Positions 16,063 to 23,487 of a stretch of 44,620 nucleotides of DNA are shown here, piece by piece. Numbering within the stretch: position 1 is the stretch's first letter; the number at the start of each line of letters is the position of its first letter. Source of the DNA: Lachnospiraceae bacterium (GTDB taxonomy: Bacteria > Bacillota_A > Clostridia > Lachnospirales > Lachnospiraceae); the NCBI GenBank assembly GCA_018365895.1, contig JAGZJD010000016.1, positions 1 through 44,620 on the forward strand, given 5' to 3'. The notes below the pieces were generated by a model. That model saw nothing but the letters and a program-made list of their open reading frames with translations, was not told where the DNA came from and made no database searches. The position numbers were made by a program, and so were the translations under genes.

Positions 16063-17747
16063 TTACAGGAAGTGTGCTTGCTGTTCTTTTTATTTTGTAT
16101 AGTATTATGGCAGCAAGTCGCCGTGCCAATCTTCTAAATCGCAGAAGGAAGATTGAACGGGAGTGGGGAAATGTCCCGGATCGGGAATATGTAAGCGGAG
16201 AATTAGAAAATATTGCACGCTATTATCAGAATAAGCTGAAACGACAAGAAGAAAAAAGTCATGTGATTGATGACATTACCTGGAATGATTTGGATATGGA
16301 TCGAGTGTTCTGTATGCTGAACCGTACATATTCTTCTGTCGGACAGGAGTATCTTTATTATATGTTAAGAACACCGGAAATGTCGGAAGAGAAGATGCAG
16401 GAAAGAGAACGGCTGATCAGGCATTTTGCAGAAGCAAAAACGGTCCGCACGGAATTGCAGATGCAGTATTTTGAAATTGGCCGAACGAAGAAAGTATCTA
16501 TTTGTGATTATATTCAGACATTAGAATCGCTGAAGCCGAAAAGCAATATGCCACATTATCTGTCCATTTTTATTTTTCTGCTCTGTGCAGTTGGATGCTT
16601 TTTGAATCCAGCGGTAGGATTTCTTGTTTTGCTTGCAGATATAGGGGGGAATATCCGAGTTTATTATAAACAGCGGGGAGAGATTGAACCATACATCGTA
16701 ACATTTACACATTTAATCCGGATGCTGAAGGCAGGAGAGCGGATTAGCCGCATAGAAGATAATGAAATTTCTTCATATATAAATGAAATCAGAGAAATCC
16801 GCAAAAGTTTCGGAGCATTTCAAAAAAAGTCAGGATGGATTGCAGGCGGAGATAAAATGTCGGGATCTGCGCTTGATGTGTTTGCAGATTATATTCGTAT
16901 GTTGTTTCATATTGACCTGATTGTATTCAACCAGATGTTAGGAGAGGTGCAGAAGAAAAGCCGAGAAATCTACAGATTGATGGATCTTCTAGGAATATTG
17001 GAGGCACATATTGCAATCGCTTCTTATCGGGAAAGTCTTCCATTTTATGTATTACCGGAATTTCTGGAGAATCAGGGGACAGAACTGGAAGCAGAAGATG
17101 TGTATCATCCAATGATCCGGGAGCCGGTAGCAAATACAATCCGGACAAAGAAAGGCGTACTGATTACAGGTTCAAATGCATCAGGAAAATCCACGTTTTT
17201 AAAAACCATTGCAATCAATGGAATTTTGGCACAGACAATCCATACCTGTCTTGCACATACCTATCGAACCAATTTTTTTCGAGTGTATTCTTCAATGGCT
17301 CTGCGGGATGATCTTGATAGCCAGGAAAGCTACTATATAGTAGAAATCAAATCATTAAAGCGAATTCTGAATGCGACAAATCAGGGAGGGCCAATTCTTT
17401 GCTTTATTGATGAGGTGCTTCGAGGAACGAATACTGTAGAGCGTATTGCGGCATCCGCGCAGATTTTAAAAAGTCTGGCAGGAAACAATGTACTTTGCTT
17501 TGCGGCAACACACGATATCGAGTTGACGCAAATGTTGGAAGCCGATTATGATAATTATCATTTTCAGGAAGAAATCGTGGAAAATGATATTCTATTTGAC
17601 TATATTTTATATCCGGGGCGTGCGACTTCAAGAAATGCAATTCGTCTGCTTGGCATGATTGGATATGACGAAGAGATTATCCGCAGAGCAGATGCAACCG
17701 CAGAGGAATTTTTAAAGAGCGGAGAATGGATTCTTGCAGAGTCGTAA
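16044..17747 (+). CDS. Membrane-anchored MutS-family ATPase
   Basis: 567 residues. The C-terminal domain is a MutS-type ATPase with Walker [12 protein letters not shown] near residue 376, Walker [14 protein letters not shown] near 452 and an AATHD switch near 490. There is no MutS mismatch-recognition domain and no Smr nuclease domain. A hydrophobic helix spans residues 3-22 and a hydrophobic pair lies near 172-205, so the protein is probably in the membrane. The long middle part matches the MutS clamp/lever region only loosely. This class is widespread in Firmicutes and of unknown role. ATG 16044 follows AAAGGAGAGAA closely. It overlaps the cobA-hemD fusion but is probably unrelated to it in function. 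Confidence 0.85.
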   Translation: MGTDILITGSVLAVLFILYSIMAASRRANLLNRRRKIEREWGNVPDREYVSGELENIARYYQNKLKRQEEKSHVIDDITWNDLDMDRVFCMLNRTYSSVGQEYLYYMLRTPEMSEEKMQERERLIRHFAEAKTVRTELQMQYFEIGRTKKVSICDYIQTLESLKPKSNMPHYLSIFIFLLCAVGCFLNPAVGFLVLLADIGGNIRVYYKQRGEIEPYIVTFTHLIRMLKAGERISRIEDNEISSYINEIREIRKSFGAFQKKSGWIAGGDKMSGSALDVFADYIRMLFHIDLIVFNQMLGEVQKKSREIYRLMDLLGILEAHIAIASYRESLPFYVLPEFLENQGTELEAEDVYHPMIREPVANTIRTKKGVLITGSNASGKSTFLKTIAINGILAQTIHTCLAHTYRTNFFRVYSSMALRDDLDSQESYYIVEIKSLKRILNATNQGGPILCFIDEVLRGTNTVERIAASAQILKSLAGNNVLCFAATHDIELTQMLEADYDNYHFQEEIVENDILFDYILYPGRATSRNAIRLLGMIGYDEEIIRRADATAEEFLKSGEWILAES

Positions 17748-17766
17748 TGAGATAAAAGGAGGCAAT

Positions 17767-18246
17767 ATGAAAGTTCAGATTTATACGGATGGTGCAGCGA
17801 GAGGAAATCCGGATGGACCGGGAGGTTATGGAACCGTGTTGGAATATGTAGATTCCAAAGGGAATCTGCATGTAAAAGAATTATCTCAGGGATATGTGCG
17901 AACAACGAATAATCGGATGGAATTGATGGCGGTTATTGCAGGGTTGGAAGCGCTGAACCGCCCATGTGAAGTAGAGCTTTATTCCGATTCTAAATATGTC
18001 GTGGATGCTTTTAATCAGCATTGGATTGACGGATGGCTCAAAAAAGGATGGAAGCGAGGAAAAAATGAACCGGTAAAGAACATAGATTTATGGAAAAGAC
18101 TTCTGAAGGCAAAAGAAAATCACCGAGTAACATTTTATTGGGTAAAGGGGCACGATGGGCATCCACAAAATGAAAGATGTGATACGTTAGCAACGACAGC
18201 AGCAGATTCAGACAATCTGATCATTGATGCGGGAGTATTAGAGTAA
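17767..18246 (+). CDS. rnhA: Ribonuclease HI
   Basis: 160 residues, the normal size. It cuts RNA in RNA-DNA hybrids. The catalytic acids are visible in order: D8 in [16 protein letters not shown], E48 in NNRMELMA, D70 in YSDSKYV and D134 in NERCDTLA, with the WVKGHDG handle loop preceding the last. The ATG at 17767 follows AAAGGAGG at 17756-17763; the longer upstream frame has no such site. It follows the MutS-like gene by 19 bases and is the last gene before a terminator. Confidence 0.96.
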   Translation: MKVQIYTDGAARGNPDGPGGYGTVLEYVDSKGNLHVKELSQGYVRTTNNRMELMAVIAGLEALNRPCEVELYSDSKYVVDAFNQHWIDGWLKKGWKRGKNEPVKNIDLWKRLLKAKENHRVTFYWVKGHDGHPQNERCDTLATTAADSDNLIIDAGVLE

Positions 18247-18277
18247 TGGGAAGAATTACGGAATTATAGAAAAATAC

Positions 18278-18318
18278 AGGGCTGACATTTCACATTCAAT
18301 GTGTGAAATGCCGGCCCT
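18278..18318. terminator. Bidirectional terminator between rnhA and aspA
   Basis: AGGGC-TGA-CATTTCACA (18278-18294) pairs with TGTGAAATG-CC-GGCCCT (18302-18318). An A-rich flank upstream gives a T-run on the minus strand for aspA; the plus-strand T tract is weaker. Confidence 0.8.
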
Positions 18319-18351
18319 GCTTATTTGTGATGCTCTATGAGATTTGTCGGT

Positions 18352-19779
18352 TTATTTGTTTCCTGGGATGCCAGGCTCTGTCATATTAACAGGATCAAGG
18401 ATCTTGTTTAATTCTTCTTCTGTGAGAAGGTGCTCTTTTAAAATTAATTCGCGGATGGAAGAACCTGTCTGAAGAGCAGATTTTGCAATGTCAGCAGCTT
18501 TCTGGTATCCAACATAAGGACAAATCGCAGTAATGACACCGATGCTATTTTCTACAAGATAACGACAACGTTCTTCATTTGCTGTGATTCCCTTTACGCA
18601 GTTGTCAACAAAGGTTTCAACAGCATATGCCAATGTATCAATAGACTGGAAAAGGCAATAGAATACAATTGGTTCGAATGCATTTAATTCTAATTGTCCT
18701 GCTTCAGCAGCCATAGTGATTGTCATATCATTTCCGATAATATTGAAAGCGACCTGATTAACAACTTCCGGAATAACCGGATTCACTTTTCCTGGCATAA
18801 TAGAAGAACCGTTCTGTCTTGCAGGCAGATTAATCTCGCCAAATCCGGCTCTAGGACCGGAAGACATCAAACGAAGGTCGTTGGCAATCTTAGAAAGTGT
18901 TACGGCACAGGCTTTGATTGCACCGGATACGGCAACGAAAGGATCAAGGCTCTGTGTAGAGTCAATTAAGTCAAATGCCTGAACGAAATCCATTCCGGAA
19001 ATTTCAGATAAGTTTGGAACAATGCGTTTTAAATAGCCCTTATCTGCGTTAATTCCGGTTCCGATAGCTGTTCCACCCATGTTTAATGTACGCATTTCGT
19101 CCATTGCTTTTTCCATACGATGGATATCTCTCATAATAGCAACAGAATATGCCTGAAATTCCTGACCGAGACGAATCGGAACCGCATCCTGCATCTGAGT
19201 ACGTCCCATCTTGATTACATGATCAAATTCTTTTGCCTTTTCACAAAATGCTTCATGAAGTCTTTTTAATTCTTTCTTTAAATTCTCAAGCAATCTTAAA
19301 GAAGTCATTTTTCCTGCAGTAGGAATAACATCGTTTGTAGACTGACCGCAGTTTACATGGTCATTAGGGTTTACGATAGAATAATCACCTTTCTGACCTC
19401 CAAGAAGCTCGATAGCGCGGTTGGCAATTACCTCGTTGGCATTCATGTTTAAAGAAGTACCTGCGCCGCCCTGAATCGGATCTACAATAAAGTCATGCTG
19501 GAATTTACCTGCAATAACTTCATCACATGCTTTACAGATTGCTTCAGCAATGGACTTGTCCAATGTTCCTACTTCGCAGTTAGTAATTGCAGAAGCTTTT
19601 TTGATATATGCAAGGCTGCGGATGATCTCCGGATGCATATAGAGTCCAGTGATATGGAAGTTCTCAGCAGCGCGCAGAGAATGTACTCCATAGTAGACGT
19701 TTTCCGGAACATCTTTCACGCCGATAGAATCTTTTTCCATACGATAATTTTTCCCGTCCAAATTTACTTTCGTAACCAT
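18352..19779 (-). CDS. aspA: Aspartate ammonia-lyase
   Basis: 475 residues. It deaminates L-aspartate to fumarate and ammonia, as a cytosolic tetramer. The fumarase/aspartase signature GSSIMPGKVNP is at residues 324-334, with QGGAGTSLNMNANEV near 104 and NDVIPTA near 150; TAIGTGINA supports aspartase over fumarase. GGAGG lies 12 bases before the ATG at 19779; an internal ATG at residue 14 (MEKDSIG) is where many aspartases start. The LysR gene is transcribed away from it across a 152-base region holding paired promoter elements and an inverted repeat, so control by that regulator is likely but unproven. Confidence 0.94.
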   Translation of the reverse strand: MVTKVNLDGKNYRMEKDSIGVKDVPENVYYGVHSLRAAENFHITGLYMHPEIIRSLAYIKKASAITNCEVGTLDKSIAEAICKACDEVIAGKFQHDFIVDPIQGGAGTSLNMNANEVIANRAIELLGGQKGDYSIVNPNDHVNCGQSTNDVIPTAGKMTSLRLLENLKKELKRLHEAFCEKAKEFDHVIKMGRTQMQDAVPIRLGQEFQAYSVAIMRDIHRMEKAMDEMRTLNMGGTAIGTGINADKGYLKRIVPNLSEISGMDFVQAFDLIDSTQSLDPFVAVSGAIKACAVTLSKIANDLRLMSSGPRAGFGEINLPARQNGSSIMPGKVNPVIPEVVNQVAFNIIGNDMTITMAAEAGQLELNAFEPIVFYCLFQSIDTLAYAVETFVDNCVKGITANEERCRYLVENSIGVITAICPYVGYQKAADIAKSALQTGSSIRELILKEHLLTEEELNKILDPVNMTEPGIPGNK

Positions 19780-19821
19780 AATTCGTTCTTTCCTCCAGAT
19801 TTTGGTTTTCTTCTTGCTCTT

Positions 19822-19850
19822 AGTATACGTTGATGCTATAGTATAATCAA
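19822..19850 (-). promoter_or_regulatory. aspA promoter
   Basis: Minus-strand TTGATT (19845-19850) and TATACT (19822-19827) with a 17-base spacer. Confidence 0.62.
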
Positions 19851-19893
19851 ATACATATATTTTTATAATAAATATAATTTCTATATTATACTA
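19839..19893. promoter_or_regulatory. Inverted repeat in the aspA-lysR divergent region, candidate operator
   Basis: TAGTATAAT (19839-19847) and ATTATACTA (19885-19893) are a perfect 9-base inverted repeat 37 bases apart. One arm overlaps the aspA -35 element and the other a possible -10 (TATACT, 19887-19892) for the LysR gene. LysR regulators often bind two such sites, but the region is AT-rich and the repeat could be partly chance. Confidence 0.4.
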
Positions 19894-19931
19894 ATGTGCT
19901 TGAGGTATCATAAAAGTGGGGAGAGAAATCT

Positions 19932-20900
19932 ATGAAGGAAATTTTTCAGGGAATGGAATATATTTATGAGGTGTACAAGGAGAAAAGCTTTTCGAAAGCG
20001 GCCAGGAAATTATTTATTTCACAGCCGTCGCTGAGTGCGAATGTAAAGCGAATTGAACAGAAGATCGGCTATCCGGTATTTGACAGAAGTACGAATCCAA
20101 TCCAGCTGACAGAATGTGGCGCCCGATATATCGGTGCGGTAGAAGAAATCATTGCTGTGCAGAACAGTTTTGCCAATTACATTTCAGATTATGGAGAGCT
20201 TCGTACCGGACATTTACGTCTTGGAGGAAGTAATCTTTTTTCTTCTTATGTTCTGCCGAAGCTGATCGGCAATTTTACAGAACGTTTTCCGAAAGTTACG
20301 ATTGAATTAGTTGAAGAAACAACCGCAAATCTAGAAAAATTTCTTGGAGCAGGACTGTTAGATATTGTGGTGGATAATTCAAGATTTAATGAAACTATAT
20401 TCGGTACGCAGCTGTATCGGACAGAGCATCTGCTTTTGGCAGTGCCACGGCATTTAAAAGAGAATGAAGGGCTTACGTCATATCAGCTCATTCCAAATGG
20501 GAGTGGGAAAGGAACAAAATTTCAAAAGGGAACAAAAGCAGTTCCGCTGGAATTATTTAAAGAGGCTCCATTTCTTCTTCTGAAGCAGGAGAACGATACG
20601 CGGCAGAGAGCAATTCAAATCTGCAAAGAGCATGGATTTTCACCGAAAGTTGTGCTGGAACTTGATCAGCAGGTAACTTCTTATAACATTACCTGTTCTG
20701 GAATGGGAATTTCGTTTGTCAGTGATACACTGATTCGCCGTGTTCCGCCGCATCCGGATGTAATTTACTACAAGTTAGACGGAGATGAAGTAGAAAGAGA
20801 TATTTGTTTTTATTGGAAACAGGGAAAATACATGAGCAGAGCTATGACAGAATTTCTCCGTCAGGCATGTTTACAACCAAGTGATTTTATGGTAAAATAA
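19932..20900 (+). CDS. LysR-family transcriptional regulator
   Basis: 322 residues. The N-terminal winged helix-turn-helix (about residues 1-65) contains SFSKAARKLFISQPSLSANVKRIEQKIG, the typical LysR recognition segment, followed by FDRS and LTECGARYI. The remainder is a periplasmic-binding-protein-like effector domain starting at GHLRLGGSNLFSSYVLP near residue 95. It is divergent from aspA and is a likely regulator of it, with itself as the other target. The effector is unknown; aspartate or fumarate would be natural guesses. The rnpB promoter lies within its last 30 bases. Confidence 0.92.
   Translation: MKEIFQGMEYIYEVYKEKSFSKAARKLFISQPSLSANVKRIEQKIGYPVFDRSTNPIQLTECGARYIGAVEEIIAVQNSFANYISDYGELRTGHLRLGGSNLFSSYVLPKLIGNFTERFPKVTIELVEETTANLEKFLGAGLLDIVVDNSRFNETIFGTQLYRTEHLLLAVPRHLKENEGLTSYQLIPNGSGKGTKFQKGTKAVPLELFKEAPFLLLKQENDTRQRAIQICKEHGFSPKVVLELDQQVTSYNITCSGMGISFVSDTLIRRVPPHPDVIYYKLDGDEVERDICFYWKQGKYMSRAMTEFLRQACLQPSDFMVK
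20870..20898 (+). promoter_or_regulatory. rnpB promoter inside the lysR 3' end
   Basis: TTTACA (20870-20875) and TAAAAT (20893-20898) with a 17-base spacer. A start near 20905 would lie about 20 bases before the predicted 5' end of RNase P RNA. Confidence 0.6.
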
Positions 20901-20925
20901 ATAACTCAGTGAAAGAAATAAATCT

Positions 20926-21270
20926 AAGTAGGACAGACAATCGCGGCTGCATGTACCGAAAGGTCGCAGGTGAGGAAAGTCCGGGCTTCACAGGGCAGGA
21001 TGCCGGATAACGTCCGGTAGAGGTGACTCTAAGGCCAGTGCAACAGAAATAAACCGCCTGGGGAGACTCAGGTAAGGGTGGAAAGGCAGTGTAAGAGACT
21101 ACCGCCCCGGTGGTAACAGCGGGGGCACATGTAAACCCCATCCGAAGCAAGACCGAACGAAAACAATGTGGCGGCCCGTCACGTTTTAGGTAGGTCGCTT
21201 GAGACTGTCGGCAACGTCAGTTCTAGATAGATGATTGTCCAACGACATAACCCGGCTTATCGTCCTGCTT
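20926..21270 (+). ncRNA. rnpB: RNase P RNA, bacterial class A
   Basis: About 345 bases. P1 is formed by AAGTAGGAC (20926-20934) and GTCCTGCTT (21262-21270). The conserved core is seen as GAGGAAAGTCCGGGCTTCACAG near 20971, the P8-P9 region AGGCCAGTGCAACAGAAA near 21032, and CCGAAGCAAGACCGAAC near 21141. The GCCGGATAACGTCCGG hairpin and the GGGTGGAAAGGCAGTG region fit the class A (ancestral) form and not the Bacillus class B. It is the catalytic RNA that matures tRNA 5' ends. Exact ends are inferred from P1 pairing. Confidence 0.95.
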
Positions 21271-21387
21271 AGATATCTTTTCACTATGGATCATTAGACC
21301 AAAGATGGCTCGTATTCGGACAGATTATATACGGTTAAGATTAACAGATACAAAGAAGAGATTCGGTATCTGTTTTTTATTTTTTTA
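21271..21387 (+). terminator. rnpB 3' trailer and terminator
   Basis: AACAGATAC (21343-21351) pairs with GTATCTGTT (21366-21374), followed by TTTTTATTTTTTT. About 70 bases separate it from the end of P1, so the RNA is probably made as a 3'-extended precursor. Confidence 0.75.
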
Positions 21388-21417
21388 GGTGAATTATGGT
21401 AAATCTATACAAAAAAT

Positions 21418-21425
21418 GTTATAAT
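21418..21425 (+). promoter_or_regulatory. Extended -10 promoter of the cytidylate-kinase-like gene
   Basis: TATAAT (21420-21425) preceded by TGT, giving an extended -10; no good -35 is seen. A further TATAAT-like box lies near 21440. The ribosome site GGAAGGGGG follows at 21463-21472. Confidence 0.55.
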
Positions 21426-21480
21426 ACAGACATCACAACTATATATAATCCGCATAGCGGCGTGGAAGGGGGACGTTTGT

Positions 21481-22080
21481 ATGAAACGAGTCATTACAAT
21501 TAACAGAACTTATGGAAGTGACGGACGAGAGATCGGAAAGGCTCTTGCAGTGAAGCTTGGTATCCACTATTATGATAAGCAGCTTTTGAAGATTATTTCT
21601 GAGCGAAAAGATATTCCATATGAGGAACTGGCGAAAGTAGACGAAAAGCGCGCAAGTATGTGGCTGTACCCTGTAAATGATGAGTACCAGATGGAGCCAA
21701 AGTTCAGGTTTGAGCCGATGAACGATGTGCTTTTTGGTGAGACAGATAAGTTGATTCGAGAATTAGCGGAAAAAGAAGATTGTATTATCATTGGAAGATG
21801 TGCCAATGCAATCTTAAAGGACTGTGATTCTGTGAAAAGTATATTTATCCATGCACCGCTGGAGGCGCGTCTTAATACTGTTATGAGGCGGGAACAGTGT
21901 GACTTGAAAGAGGCGAAGGCACTAATTCGTAAGATGGATAAGCAGCGCCGGTATTATTATAATTATTACACCGATCAGGATTGGATGGATATGGAGCAGT
22001 ATCATCTCTGCCTTGACAGCAGTAAGATGAAGAAAGAAGAGATGCTTGATATTCTGACGGCATTGTATCGAAGTATGTAA
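21481..22080 (+). CDS. Cytidylate kinase-like family protein
   Basis: 199 residues. It resembles the cytidylate kinase-like family common in clostridia: the start RVITINRTYGSDGREIGKALA replaces the classic GxxGxGKS P-loop, followed by YYDKQLLKIISE, IIIGRCANAIL near residue 100 and a lid-type RxxxR segment (MRREQ, MDKQRRYYYNYYT). A phosphotransferase fold is likely, but the real substrate is not known and it should not be taken as the housekeeping Cmk. It has its own promoter downstream of rnpB and precedes a CDP-alcohol phosphatidyltransferase by 43 bases, which might hint at CDP-lipid metabolism. Confidence 0.85.
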   Translation: MKRVITINRTYGSDGREIGKALAVKLGIHYYDKQLLKIISERKDIPYEELAKVDEKRASMWLYPVNDEYQMEPKFRFEPMNDVLFGETDKLIRELAEKEDCIIIGRCANAILKDCDSVKSIFIHAPLEARLNTVMRREQCDLKEAKALIRKMDKQRRYYYNYYTDQDWMDMEQYHLCLDSSKMKKEEMLDILTALYRSM

Positions 22081-22123
22081 GGGCAGCAGATATAAGGTTT
22101 CTGATGCAGGGAGGAGAAGAGTT

Positions 22124-22690
22124 ATGAAATTTAAGCGGGAAGAGTGGTTTACGATTCCGAATCTGCTCGGCTATTTCAGGTTGATTATGATTCCGGTTTT
22201 CGTATATTTATATCTGCATGCAGAAACTGTGATGGAATACTATTATGCAGCGGCAGCCATTGGAATTTCCGGATTAACAGATCTGTTTGATGGAAAGATT
22301 GCAAGAAAGCTAAATCAGGTCACGGAACTTGGGAAGTTTCTTGATCCGTTGGCAGATAAGCTGACACAAGGAGCGGTATTTGTGTGTGTAACAATGAAAT
22401 ACAAATGGATGTGGCTTCTTGTGGGGTTATTTTTTATTAAAGAAGGGTTCATGGGAATTATGGGACTTCTGATGCTACGGCACAACGGTCGGAAGCTGGA
22501 CGGAGCGATGTGGTTTGGAAAAGTATGTACGGCAGCAATTTATGTTGTGCTGTTTGTTGTATTACTGTTTCCGCAGATGTCAGAACAAATCGCAAATGGA
22601 ATTATTTTTGCATGCGCGTTATTGATGTTATGGACATTGGGATGTTATATTCCGGTATTTCGTAAAATGTGGAAGGAGAAAGCTGTATAA
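22124..22690 (+). CDS. CDP-alcohol phosphatidyltransferase
   Basis: 188 residues with four or more hydrophobic helices. The active-site motif DG(x2)AR(x8)G(x3)D(x3)D is present as DLFDGKIARKL...LGKFLDPLADK near residues 50-75. It would link CDP-diacylglycerol to an alcohol such as glycerol-3-phosphate in the membrane. A second enzyme of the same family, the more typical PgsA, is encoded at 39683-40225. This copy may make a different phospholipid (phosphatidylglycerol phosphate or cardiolipin type). GGAGGAGAAG precedes the ATG. cutC starts one base after the stop. Confidence 0.9.
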   Translation: MKFKREEWFTIPNLLGYFRLIMIPVFVYLYLHAETVMEYYYAAAAIGISGLTDLFDGKIARKLNQVTELGKFLDPLADKLTQGAVFVCVTMKYKWMWLLVGLFFIKEGFMGIMGLLMLRHNGRKLDGAMWFGKVCTAAIYVVLFVVLLFPQMSEQIANGIIFACALLMLWTLGCYIPVFRKMWKEKAV

Positions 22691-22691
22691 G

Positions 22692-23468
22692 ATGAGATAT
22701 GGAGTATTAGAATGTTGTACAGATTCGTTGGAGTCTGTGAAAAATGCAGTTCGAGGCGGTGCAAACCGCCTCGAGCTTTGTGGTAATCTGGTTATTGGAG
22801 GGACAACTCCCTCCTTTGCTTTATTTGAGCAGGTAAAAGAAATCTGTGATACTCGGATAAATGTTTTGATCCGGCCACGTTTTGGAGACTTTTGTTATAC
22901 AAAAGAAGAGATGAAACAGATGGCAAGAGAAATCCGATGGTTTCGGGAACATGGAACAAATGGTGTGGTAATCGGAATATTGAATCCGGATGGGACATTA
23001 AATACAGAAGGAATGAAGTATCTACTGGAAGAAGCAGGAACAATCGAAGTTACACTTCACCGGGCTTTTGATATGTGCAGGAATCCGCAAGAAGTTCTCG
23101 AACAGGCAGTTTCTTTTGGTATTCATAATATATTAACGTCCGGGCAGCAGGAATCTGCGCCGAAGGGAGCAAAACTTCTGAAACAGCTACAGCAGCAAGC
23201 AGATAGAAGAATTCAAATTCTTGCAGGGGGAGGCATTCATGCAGGTGTAATCCGCAGTCTATATGAAGAAACAGGGATTTTGGATTATCATATGTCAGGC
23301 AAAATTGTCGTAAATAGCCAGATGCAGTATCGCAAATCAGAAGTTAGTATGGGGTTACCATCTTTGAGTGAGTATGAAATTTGGCAGACAGCGGAAGACA
23401 ACGTGAAGGAAGCAAGAAAAGTACTGGATGAGTTGGAAAAGAAAGCAGGGGAACATTTAGAGAGATAG
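22692..23468 (+). CDS. cutC: CutC family protein
   Basis: 258 residues forming a TIM-barrel protein named for copper homeostasis in E. coli, although a direct copper role is doubtful. Family marks are LECCTDSLESVKNAVRGGANRLELC at the start (broken here into pieces: SLESV, GGANRLELC), VLIRPRFGDFCYT near residue 56, VTLHRAFDMCRNP near 116 and ILTSGQQESAP near 146. It overlaps no neighbour but starts directly after the phosphatidyltransferase, so both are probably cotranscribed. A GAGAAAG-type ribosome site lies in the end of the previous gene. Confidence 0.93.
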   Translation: MRYGVLECCTDSLESVKNAVRGGANRLELCGNLVIGGTTPSFALFEQVKEICDTRINVLIRPRFGDFCYTKEEMKQMAREIRWFREHGTNGVVIGILNPDGTLNTEGMKYLLEEAGTIEVTLHRAFDMCRNPQEVLEQAVSFGIHNILTSGQQESAPKGAKLLKQLQQQADRRIQILAGGGIHAGVIRSLYEETGILDYHMSGKIVVNSQMQYRKSEVSMGLPSLSEYEIWQTAEDNVKEARKVLDELEKKAGEHLER

Positions 23469-23487
23469 AATACAGGAGCAGAGAGTT

